Part shown: piece after piece, positions 1 to 11,009 of the stretch
Layout: every line of letters begins with the position of its first letter
Numbering within the stretch: position 1 is the first letter of the stretch
From: Amycolatopsis orientalis DSM 43388
GTDB taxonomy: Bacteria > Actinomycetota > Actinomycetes > Mycobacteriales > Pseudonocardiaceae
Direction: 5' to 3'
DNA length: 64,000 nucleotides
Assembly (NCBI RefSeq): GCF_000411975.1
Contig: NZ_ASXG01000126.1
Location: 124,001-188,000 of the forward strand
Made by a program: the position numbers and the translations under genes
The notes under the pieces: generated by a model
The model's input: the letters and a program-made list of their open reading frames with translations, nothing else
What the model was told of the DNA's origin: nothing
Database searches by the model: none

Positions 1-1281
<1,281 letters not shown>

Positions 1282-1317
1282 CCGTTCCACCTTGTCGTGA
1301 GTTGCCTGTGCTGAAGA

Positions 1318-1349
1318 GTGGTTATCCCGAACGGAGCCGGGATAACCAC
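1318..1349. terminator. Perfect hairpin in the glgE-treS intercistronic gap
   Basis: A perfect 12-base-pair inverted repeat (GTGGTTATCCCG pairing with CGGGATAACCAC) with an 8-base loop lies 20 bases after the glgE stop and 36 bases before the treS start. It has no T-tract, as is usual for actinobacterial hairpin terminators. It could instead be an RNA-processing or stabilising element that sets the glgE:treS ratio. The structure is seen in the sequence; the role is inferred. Confidence 0.6.
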
Positions 1350-1369
1350 GGGCCGGTGCGGCCGCGGCC

Positions 1370-3349
<1,980 letters not shown>

Positions 3350-3648
3350 GGCAATGCCCCTTTTTCACGGTGGGTGGGAGGGTGGTCGGAGTGCGCTCGC
3401 GCGAGCACGGTCAGTGTGCCTGATTCCTCCAAAGCCGTTGACAGCGGGGCCTTTTTCCGCAATTCCCGCCACCCGGTCGGGCGAAACGCGCCCATTCGGC
3501 GGAACTCTCCGACGCATTCCCGTTTCCCGCCCGCAACACGCGCGCCGAATTGCGTTAACAATCGGCGGCGCGTTCCGGTGATTACCCGCGAGTACCGCTA
3601 CGCAAACCGGCCTGGCTTCGCGGACTCCGCCAGCGGAACCGGCTGACG
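3350..3648. promoter_or_regulatory. Upstream (promoter-containing) region of glgE
   Basis: About 300 bases without a gene. It begins with the glgE ribosome-binding site and ends at the glgX terminator hairpin, so the glgE-treS promoter should be here. It is locally A+T-richer, with GTTAACAA near 3555 and TTGACAGC near 3432 (plus-strand reading). No convincing minus-strand -35/-10 pair can be fixed by eye. Confidence 0.4.
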
Positions 3649-3703
3649 GTCCGTGAGGGGAACCCTGAGGGAATCAGATTCCCTCAGGGTTCCCCTCACG
3701 GAC
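3649..3703. terminator. Very long perfect inverted repeat after glgX
   Basis: Two perfectly complementary 27-base arms (3649-3675 and 3677-3703) separated by a single A; the arms start GTCCGTGAGGGGAACCCTGA. It begins 30 bases past the glgX stop (3733), in the position of an intrinsic terminator. It would insulate the glgE promoter from read-through. A perfect stem of this length is unusual; see findings. Confidence 0.8.
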
Positions 3704-3732
3704 TGCGGTTGTCCAGCAACGTCACCGGCTTC

Positions 3733-5877
3733 CTACAGTTGCGGGATCTCCACCGTGTCCCGCGGCGCGCGCAGCAACAGCAGCGACCGCGCCTCGACCG
3801 TGATCCGGGCCTTCGGCTCGAGCACGCCGGGGCTGGCCGGGGTGCCGTCGGCGGTGCTGGTGTCCAAAGTGGGCTTGAAGGTCTCGCCGTACTCCGGGCC
3901 GGGCAGCACGATCTCGGCCGGCTCCGCGCCCGCGTGCAGCACCAGCAGCCACGAGTGGTCGGTGACGAGCGCGCCCTCGCGGTTGCGCGCCTGGCTGTTC
4001 GACCCGTCGATCCACATGCAGAGCGTGCGGCGGTCCTCGTCGAACCAGTCGATCTCGTCGAACTCCTCGCCGTCCGGGCGGAACCAGACGAGGTCGGGCT
4101 TGCCGGTGACCGTCGTGCGGCCCTCGAAGAACTCCGGCTGCCGCAACGCCGGGCTGTGCGCGCGCAGCCGGACCACGCGGCGGGCGAAGTCGAGCATCGG
4201 CTCGGAGGCCTCGGTCGGGGTCCAGTCGATCCACGACGTTTCGTCGTCGAGGCAGTAGGCGTTGTTGTTGCCGTGCTGGGTCCGCCACATCTCGTCGCCC
4301 GCGGTGAACATCGGCGTGCCGGTGGACAGCAGCAGCGTCGCGAACAGGTTGCGGGCCTGGCGGGTGCGCAGCGCGACGATCGCCGGGTCGTCGGTCTCGC
4401 CCTCCGCGCCGTGGTTCCACGACCGGTTGTCGTTCGTGCCGTCGCGGTTGTCCTCGCCGTTGGCTTCGTTGTGCTTTTCGTTGTAGGACACCAGGTCCCG
4501 CAGCGTGAAGCCGTCGTGCGCGGTGACGAAGTTGATCGACTGCCACGGCCGGCGCAGGTTGTGGTCGTACAGATCGGACGAGCCGGACAGCCGGTACGCG
4601 AGGTCCCGCACGCCGGTCGCGCCGCGCCAGAAATCACGGACCGTGTCGCGGTAGCGGCCGTTCCACTCGGCCCACTGCGCGCCGAAGTCGCCGACGCGGT
4701 AGCCCTCGCCGGTCGCGTCCCACGGTTCGGCGATCAGCTTGCAGCGCGACAGGACCGGGTCGGTGGTGATCGCGGTGAGCATCGTCGACTCGCGGTCGAA
4801 CATCTCGCCGCGCGGGCGGCCGAGCGTGCTCGCCAGGTCGAAGCGGAACCCGTCGACGCCCATCTCCTGCGTCCAGTACCGCAGCGAATCGGTGACCAGC
4901 CGGACGACGGTCGGCGAACCGGCGTCGAGGGTGTTGCCGCAGCCGGTGAGGTCGGCCATGTGGCCGCGGCGGGTGTGCAGGTAGTACGCCGGGGCGTCGA
5001 GGCCGCGCAGCGACAGCGTCGGGCCGTCCGGGCCGCCTTCGCAGGTGTGGTTGAACACGACGTCGAGCAGCACCTCGATGCCGGCCGCGTGCAGGGCCGC
5101 CACCATCGTGCGGAATTCCTCGACCTCGCGGCCCGGTTCGCTGGCGTACCCGGCGTGCGGCGCGAAGTAGCCCAGCGGCGAGTAGCCCCAGTAGTTGTGC
5201 CGCCCGGAACGGATCAGCGCGGGCTCGTCGGCGAACGAGTGCACCGGCAGCAGTTCGACGGTCGTCACGCCGAGCCGGGTCAGGTGCTCGATCGCGACCG
5301 GGTGCGCCAGGCCGAGGTACGTGCCGCGCAGCGCCTCCGGGATGAACGGATGCTGCTGGGTGAACCCCTTCACGTGCAGCTCGCAGATCACCGACTCCTC
5401 GAACGGCACCTCGGGCTTGACCCCGGTGTCCTGCCCGCCCGGCGAGGTCACGACCGACAGCGGCACCGCGCCCAGCGAGTCCACTGTGGACATCGGACCG
5501 CGCTCGGGGTCGCCGGTGAAGCCCTGCGCGGCGTGCAGGCTGACGAGCTTCCCGTCGATCCGGCGCGCGTACGGGTCGACGAGCAGCTTGGCCGGATTGC
5601 AGCGGTAGCCGCGGGCCGGGTCGTACGGGCCGTGCACGCGATAGCCGTAGCGCTGCCCGACCGTGACGCCCGGGACGAGGCCGTGCCAGACGCCGAACGT
5701 GCGTTCGGTCAGTTCGATCCGCCGCTCGGAACCGTCGTCGCCGACGAGGCACACCTCGACCGCCTCGGCGACCGCGGACGTCACCGCGAACCGGACGCCG
5801 CCCGCCTCCGGGTGGGCGCCGAGCGGAAACGGACGTCCGGCGAGGACCTGGTTGTCGGGTGCGGGTCGTTGTGCCAT
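3733..5877 (-). CDS. glgX: Glycogen debranching enzyme GlgX (isoamylase-type), first paralogue
   Basis: Hydrolyses alpha-1,6 branch points of phosphorylase-trimmed glycogen. The 714 residues comprise an N-terminal CBM48 beta-sandwich (about 1-120, ending VHGPYDPARGYRCNPAKLLVDPYA) and a GH13_11 catalytic barrel. Nucleophile is D347 in VDGFRFDLAS, acid/base E384 in LIAEPWD, third acid D455 in FVTAHDGFTL. It also has the debranching signature SYNEKHNEANGEDNRDG. It is transcribed alone on the minus strand, with a 185-base divergent region shared with the WYL regulator and a strong hairpin after the stop. It is closely similar to the second GlgX at 11006-13132 but lacks that gene's operon partners. 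Confidence 0.95.
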   Translation of the reverse strand: MAQRPAPDNQVLAGRPFPLGAHPEAGGVRFAVTSAVAEAVEVCLVGDDGSERRIELTERTFGVWHGLVPGVTVGQRYGYRVHGPYDPARGYRCNPAKLLVDPYARRIDGKLVSLHAAQGFTGDPERGPMSTVDSLGAVPLSVVTSPGGQDTGVKPEVPFEESVICELHVKGFTQQHPFIPEALRGTYLGLAHPVAIEHLTRLGVTTVELLPVHSFADEPALIRSGRHNYWGYSPLGYFAPHAGYASEPGREVEEFRTMVAALHAAGIEVLLDVVFNHTCEGGPDGPTLSLRGLDAPAYYLHTRRGHMADLTGCGNTLDAGSPTVVRLVTDSLRYWTQEMGVDGFRFDLASTLGRPRGEMFDRESTMLTAITTDPVLSRCKLIAEPWDATGEGYRVGDFGAQWAEWNGRYRDTVRDFWRGATGVRDLAYRLSGSSDLYDHNLRRPWQSINFVTAHDGFTLRDLVSYNEKHNEANGEDNRDGTNDNRSWNHGAEGETDDPAIVALRTRQARNLFATLLLSTGTPMFTAGDEMWRTQHGNNNAYCLDDETSWIDWTPTEASEPMLDFARRVVRLRAHSPALRQPEFFEGRTTVTGKPDLVWFRPDGEEFDEIDWFDEDRRTLCMWIDGSNSQARNREGALVTDHSWLLVLHAGAEPAEIVLPGPEYGETFKPTLDTSTADGTPASPGVLEPKARITVEARSLLLLRAPRDTVEIPQL

Positions 5878-6062
5878 GCGCCGATCTTTTCAAACCCGGG
5901 GCGGCGGCGGGCTCCGGCGCTTGGCTGAACTTCCCCGGGCAGGGGTCATGACCTGGGCCGACGGCCGGCCGGGCAGGGGTCGGCGGCCGGGCGTGCCCCG
6001 TTGACCTCGGCTTGAGGGTTTGCCGGACAGGTTTTGTCAGTGGTCCCGGGCATGCTGGCCCC

Positions 6063-7037
6063 ATGCGCGCGAGCCGGCTCGTCTCCCTCCTGTTGCTGCT
6101 GCAGGCCCGCCAGCCGCGGACGGCGGAGGAACTGGCCGCCCGGCTGGAGGTCTCGCCGCGCACCGTCTACCGCGACATCGAGGCGTTGAGCGCCGCCGGA
6201 ATCCCGGTGTACGGCGAGCCCGGCCACGACGGCGGATACCGGCTGGTCGACGGGTACCGCACCCAGCTGACCGGCCTGACCAGGCAGGAAGCCGAGGCGC
6301 TCTTCCTCACCGGCCTGCCCGCCGCGGCGTCCGGGCTCGGTCTCGGGCCGGTCGCGGCGAACACGGAGCGCAAGCTGCTGGCCGCGCTCCCGGCCGAACT
6401 GCGATCCCACGCCGACCGGGTCCGCGAGCGGTTCCATCTGGACGCGGCGTCCTGGTACCACGGCCCGGAAGCCACGCCGCAGCTGCCGACCGTTTCGGAC
6501 GCGGTGTGGCAGCAGCGTCGCGTCCGGATCCGCTACCAGCGCTGGGCCGCGCCCCACGAAGTGAACCGGACCGTCGAGCCGCACGGGGTGGTGCTGAAGG
6601 CCGGGCAGTGGTATCTGGTCGCGCGTTCCGGGGAATTCCGGACTTACCGGGTCGCGCGGATCGTCGAGGCGACGATGCTCGACGAGACCTTCGACCGGGC
6701 CGAGGACTTCGATCTGGGCGGGTACTGGCAGTCCTATCTCGACGACTTCGACTCGCGACGACACGAGGGCGAGGCGGTGCTGCGACTGTCACCGGAGGGA
6801 ATGCGGCTCCTGCCCCAGCTCGCCGAGCCCGCCCTCGCCCGCGCTGCGCAGAGCGGCGTGGTCGAGTCGGATGGCTGGACGCGCGTGGTCGTTCCGGTCG
6901 AGCAGCCCGATCAGGCCGTGCACGATCTGCTGCGGCTCGGTCCCTTGGCGGAAGTGGTTGCGCCGCAACAGCTTCGGGACCGGCTGGCCGAGACGCTGAG
7001 ATCGATGCTCCGCCGCTACCCCGAGGTCAGCGGGTAG
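6063..7037 (+). CDS. YafY/DeoR-type WYL-domain transcriptional regulator
   Basis: A 324-residue one-component regulator. It has an N-terminal HTH_11 (MRASRLVSLLLLLQARQPRT..., recognition part SPRTVYRDIEALSAAG), a WYL ligand-sensing domain in the middle (QWYLVARSGEFRTYRVARI) and a WCX-type C-terminal extension. The ATG at 6063 is preferred over an upstream TTG because the HTH normally starts within a few residues of the N-terminus. It is divergent from glgX and converges on treZ, overlapping the treZ stop by 11 bases. Control of the neighbouring glucan/trehalose genes is plausible by position only; WYL proteins sense many signals. Confidence 0.9.
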   Translation: MRASRLVSLLLLLQARQPRTAEELAARLEVSPRTVYRDIEALSAAGIPVYGEPGHDGGYRLVDGYRTQLTGLTRQEAEALFLTGLPAAASGLGLGPVAANTERKLLAALPAELRSHADRVRERFHLDAASWYHGPEATPQLPTVSDAVWQQRRVRIRYQRWAAPHEVNRTVEPHGVVLKAGQWYLVARSGEFRTYRVARIVEATMLDETFDRAEDFDLGGYWQSYLDDFDSRRHEGEAVLRLSPEGMRLLPQLAEPALARAAQSGVVESDGWTRVVVPVEQPDQAVHDLLRLGPLAEVVAPQQLRDRLAETLRSMLRRYPEVSG

Positions 7038-8733
7038 CGACCAGGACGAACGACTCCGCGGGCAGAACCGTCTCGGCGGAGCCGACCTCCGGATCGCCCC
7101 ACGAAGCCAGCACCTCCCCCGTCACCGGAAGCTCCGCCGGCTCCGCGCCGAAGTTGCACGCCAGCCGCAGCGCGCCCCGGTGCAGGAGCAGCCACGAATC
7201 GTCCGGCGCGGTTTCCGCGACGACCCGGTCCAGCCGCGGGTCGGTCAGGTCCGGGTGCTCCCGGCGGAGGCGGATCAGCGTCCGATACAGGTCCAGGATC
7301 TCTCGGTGGCCCGGTTTGCCCGGTTCCGTCCAGTCGAGCCGGGAGCGGGCGACGGTCGCCGGGTCCATCGGGTCCGGGACGTCCGTTTCGCCCCAGCCGT
7401 GCCGGGCGAATTCGCGGCGCCTGCCGGTGCGGACGGCTTCGGCCAGTTCCGGGTCCGGGAAGGACGCGAAGAACTGCCACGGCGTCTTCGCGGCCCACTC
7501 CTCCCCCATGAACAGCATCGGCGTGAACGGCGAGCAGAACACCACCGCCGCGCCGCAGGCCAGCAGGCCGGGCGAGACGGTCGCGGACAGCCGGTCGCCG
7601 GTCGCGCGGTTGCCGATCTGGTCGTGGTCCTGCAGGTAGGCCAGGAACCGGTGGCCCGGAGCCAGCCGCCGGTCCAGCGGGCGGCCGTGCACGCGCGAGC
7701 GGAACGAGGACCAGGTCCCGGCGTGGAAGAACGCCTCCCGCAGGGTCTTGGCCAGCGCGCCGGGCTCGGCGAAATCGGCGTAGTAGCCGGCGGTTTCGCC
7801 GGTCAGCCGGACGTGCAGCGCGTGGTGCAGGTCGTCGGACCACTGCGCGTGCAGGCCATAGCCGCCCGCGTCGCGCGAGGTGACGAGCTTCGGGTCGTTC
7901 TGGTCGGACTCGGCGATCAAGGTCAGCGGCCGGTTCAGGGCCGCCGACAGCGCGTCGACCTCGGCGGAGAGTTCCTCCAGCAAGTGCACGGCGCGTTTGT
8001 CGACCAGCGCGTGCACAGCGTCCAGGCGCAGGCCGTCGAAGTGGAAGTCGCGCAGCCAGCCCAGCGCGTTGTCGATGACGTAGCGGCGGACCTCGTCGGA
8101 ACCCGGGCCGTCGAGGTTCAGGCCGGCGCCCCAGTCGGTGCGGCCGGCGAAGTACGGACCGAACCGGTCGAGGTAGGCGCCGGACGGGCCGAGATGGTTG
8201 TAGACCACGTCCAGCACGACCGCGAGCCCGCGCGCGTGACACGCGTCGACCAGGCGTTTCAGCCCGTCGGGACCGCCGTACAGTTCGTGCGCCGCGCCCC
8301 ACAGGACGCCGTCGTAGCCCCAGCCCGCGGTGCCGTCGAAGGAATTCACCGGCAGCAGTTCGACGTGCGTGACGCCGAGGTCGACCAGGTGCCCGAGCCG
8401 GTCGATGACCGCGTCGAACGTGCCTTCCCCGGTGAAGGTGCCGACGTGCAGTTCGTAGACCACGCCGCCGGGCAGCTGCCGCCCGGTCCACGACTGGTCG
8501 GTCCACTCGAAGGCCGAATGGTCGTAGACGCGCGACGCCTCGTGCACGCCGTTCGGCTGGCGGAGCGAGCGCGGATCCGGCAGCGGACGGTCGTCGTCGC
8601 CGAGCAGGAAGGCGTAGTCGGCACCGGTGACGTCGGCCTGCCACCACCCGTTCTCGGCGGCGGTCATCTCGTGGTCGGCGCCGTCCACGCGGACGCGGAC
8701 GCGCTCCACCGAAGGGGCCCATACGCGGAACAT
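7027..8733 (-). CDS. treZ: Malto-oligosyltrehalose trehalohydrolase
   Basis: Releases trehalose from maltooligosyltrehalose, the second step of the TreY-TreZ route. 568 residues: N-terminal CBM48-like domain beginning MFRVWAPS, a GH13_10 barrel with nucleophile D238 in FDGLRLDAVHAL, acid/base E275 in LIAESDQND and the third acid in the LQDHDQIGN motif (D371). The family motif FTPMLFMGEEW follows. The start overlaps the treY stop by one base (TGATG), so translation is coupled. The 3' end overlaps the convergent WYL gene by 11 bases, leaving no space for a separate terminator. Confidence 0.96.
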   Translation of the reverse strand: MFRVWAPSVERVRVRVDGADHEMTAAENGWWQADVTGADYAFLLGDDDRPLPDPRSLRQPNGVHEASRVYDHSAFEWTDQSWTGRQLPGGVVYELHVGTFTGEGTFDAVIDRLGHLVDLGVTHVELLPVNSFDGTAGWGYDGVLWGAAHELYGGPDGLKRLVDACHARGLAVVLDVVYNHLGPSGAYLDRFGPYFAGRTDWGAGLNLDGPGSDEVRRYVIDNALGWLRDFHFDGLRLDAVHALVDKRAVHLLEELSAEVDALSAALNRPLTLIAESDQNDPKLVTSRDAGGYGLHAQWSDDLHHALHVRLTGETAGYYADFAEPGALAKTLREAFFHAGTWSSFRSRVHGRPLDRRLAPGHRFLAYLQDHDQIGNRATGDRLSATVSPGLLACGAAVVFCSPFTPMLFMGEEWAAKTPWQFFASFPDPELAEAVRTGRRREFARHGWGETDVPDPMDPATVARSRLDWTEPGKPGHREILDLYRTLIRLRREHPDLTDPRLDRVVAETAPDDSWLLLHRGALRLACNFGAEPAELPVTGEVLASWGDPEVGSAETVLPAESFVLVATR

Positions 8734-11009
8734 CAGGAGTCCTCCCGCACCAGAAGCGCGACCGGGTACTGGTCGAACAACGCCGACGCCGGCGGGGTGT
8801 CGCCGACTCCGCGGCCGGTCAGCACGTCGGTCCATTCTCCGGCGCGCAACGGCAGAACGGTGTCGCGCCAGCCGCCTGCCCGCTCCAGCCCCAACGGCAG
8901 CCGGGTGACGGCCACGGTCAGGCCCGTGCCGCGTTCGAAGGCCAGAAGATGGTCCGCGGCAACGCCTTCCGCGTGTAATGGCCGATATCCGGTGAAGAGT
9001 TCCGGCCGGTCTCGGCGCAGGGTCAGCGCGTGGTGCACCACCAGCAGCTTCGCCGCGCCGGTCTCGTCGATCTCCGGCTGTTCGCCCGCCTGGATGCGTT
9101 CGAGCAAGGAGCGCCGGACGGCGTAGTCGACCTCGCGGCGGTTGTCCGGGTCGACCAGCGAGTAGTCCCACAGCTCGGTGCCCTGGTAGACGTCCGGCAC
9201 GCCGGGGCCGGCCAGCTGCACCAGCTTCTGCCCCAGCGAATTCGCCCAGCCCGCACCTCGTACCCGCCGGACGAACGCCTCGACGTCCGCCGCCAGCTCC
9301 GCGTCGCCCAGCACTGCCGACGGCCACTCGGCGACGGCGCGCTCGAACTCCTCGTCGTGGTCCGTCCACGTGGTGCGGAGTTTCGCTTCCTTCGCGGCCT
9401 TGTCGAGGTAGTCGCGGAGCCGCTCCGGCGAGATCGGCCACGCGCCCACGAGCGTCTGCCAGGCCAGGAGATTCAGCGCGGGCTCGTCGATCCCGCGCGC
9501 GGCCGTCCAGCGGCGGAACGCGACGGCGAACTCGTCCGCGACCTCCGACAGCGCGGCCATCCGCGCCCGGGTGTCCTCGGACCGCTTCGTGTCGTGCGTG
9601 GTCAGCGTGGTCATCGTGGCCGGTGCCGCGGCCGCCCGGCCCGCGGCCAGCGTGTGGAATTCCCCGGTGTTCAGCCCGAAGCGGTCCGGGTTTCCGCCGA
9701 CCTCGTTCAGCGCGGCGAACCGCGTGAACCGGTAGAACGTGGTGTCCTCAGTGCCCTTCGCGACGACCATTCCGGACGTCTGCTGGATCCGCGTCGCCAG
9801 CTCGCCGTCCGGCGCGCCGCGCACCTGGCTGTCGAGCGCGTCGAGCGCCGGGGCCAGCTCCGGCCGCCGCTTGCGGGCCCGCTCCACGGCGGTCGCCCAG
9901 TGCCCGGCCCCCTCGGGAAGGTACGAACGGTAGACCGGGAACGCGATCATCACCTCGGCCACCGCGGCGCGGGCGGCTTCCGCGTCCACGCCCTGGAGCA
10001 GCGCGGCGATCCGGTGCACCTCGGCGACCAGGATGCCGTCGGTCACCAAGCGCCGCGCGCCTTCCTCGACCGCGTGGTAGTCGGTGCGCACACCCTGCTC
10101 GGCGGCGAGCCGGGTGAACACCGGCGCGGCGGCCGGGTCGACGAACACGCCGGTGATCTCGCGCAGCGCGTCGTACCCGGTGGTCCCGTCGACCGGCCAG
10201 CTCTGCGGCAGCGCCTCGCCCGGGTGCAGGATCTTCTCCGCCACCAGCCACGCCCCGGGCGCGCCCTCGCGGAGCCGCCGGAAGTAGCCGCCGGGGTCGG
10301 CGAGCCCGTCCGGATGGTCCACGCGCAGGCCGGTGACGTCGCCGTCGGACACCCAGCGCAGCACCTCGCCGTGCGTTTCGGCGAACACCTCCGGCCGCTC
10401 CACGGTGACCGCGGCCAGATTCGTGATGTCGAAGAACCGCCGGTAGTTCAGCTCCCGGTTGCCGCGCCGCCAGCCGACCAGCTCGTAGTGCTGGCGCGCG
10501 TGCACCTCGGCCGGCGTGCCCTCGCCGGTGCCGGGCGCGATCGGGAACCGGTGGTCGTAGTAGACGAGTTCGTCCCCCTCGACCGTCAGCTCGTCGTTGT
10601 CGTCGCCGAGGACCGGCAGCAGCACCCGGCCGCGGCTCCAGTCGATGTCGAAGAACGGCGCGTACGGCGATTCCCGGCCGTTCCGGAGAACGTCCCACCA
10701 CCACTGGTTCGCCTTCGGCACTTCGACGGACATGTGGTTCGGCACGATGTCCACCACGAATCCGAGCCCGGCGTCCTTCAGCCGCGCCGCCAACGCTTTC
10801 CGCGCTTCCTCGCCGCCCAGTTCGCCCCGGGCGCGCGTCGGGTCGGTGACGTCGTAACCGTGCGTGGAGCCAGGCGTCGCGTCGAGCATCGGCGAGCCGT
10901 ACAGCGCGCCGACGCCCAGCTCGCGCAAGTACTCCACGATCGCCGCAGCGTCCGCGAAGCCGAACTCCGGCCGCAGCTGCACCCGATACGTCGAGGACGG
11001 CGTGCTCAT
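8733..11009 (-). CDS. treY: Malto-oligosyltrehalose synthase
   Basis: Isomerises the terminal alpha-1,4 bond of a maltodextrin to alpha,alpha-1,1, making maltooligosyltrehalose for TreZ. 758 residues, typical for TreY. It opens with the family N-terminus STYRVQLRPEFGFADAA and has VVDIVPNHMS, nucleophile D231 in GLRVDHPDGL, acid/base E258 in WLVAEKIL, and the TreY-specific LTTHDTKRSEDTRAR. The ATG overlaps the upstream glgX2 stop by four bases (ATGA). It therefore sits in a coupled glgX-treY-treZ unit in which the debranching enzyme prepares the linear chains TreY needs. Confidence 0.97.
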   Translation of the reverse strand: MSTPSSTYRVQLRPEFGFADAAAIVEYLRELGVGALYGSPMLDATPGSTHGYDVTDPTRARGELGGEEARKALAARLKDAGLGFVVDIVPNHMSVEVPKANQWWWDVLRNGRESPYAPFFDIDWSRGRVLLPVLGDDNDELTVEGDELVYYDHRFPIAPGTGEGTPAEVHARQHYELVGWRRGNRELNYRRFFDITNLAAVTVERPEVFAETHGEVLRWVSDGDVTGLRVDHPDGLADPGGYFRRLREGAPGAWLVAEKILHPGEALPQSWPVDGTTGYDALREITGVFVDPAAAPVFTRLAAEQGVRTDYHAVEEGARRLVTDGILVAEVHRIAALLQGVDAEAARAAVAEVMIAFPVYRSYLPEGAGHWATAVERARKRRPELAPALDALDSQVRGAPDGELATRIQQTSGMVVAKGTEDTTFYRFTRFAALNEVGGNPDRFGLNTGEFHTLAAGRAAAAPATMTTLTTHDTKRSEDTRARMAALSEVADEFAVAFRRWTAARGIDEPALNLLAWQTLVGAWPISPERLRDYLDKAAKEAKLRTTWTDHDEEFERAVAEWPSAVLGDAELAADVEAFVRRVRGAGWANSLGQKLVQLAGPGVPDVYQGTELWDYSLVDPDNRREVDYAVRRSLLERIQAGEQPEIDETGAAKLLVVHHALTLRRDRPELFTGYRPLHAEGVAADHLLAFERGTGLTVAVTRLPLGLERAGGWRDTVLPLRAGEWTDVLTGRGVGDTPPASALFDQYPVALLVREDS

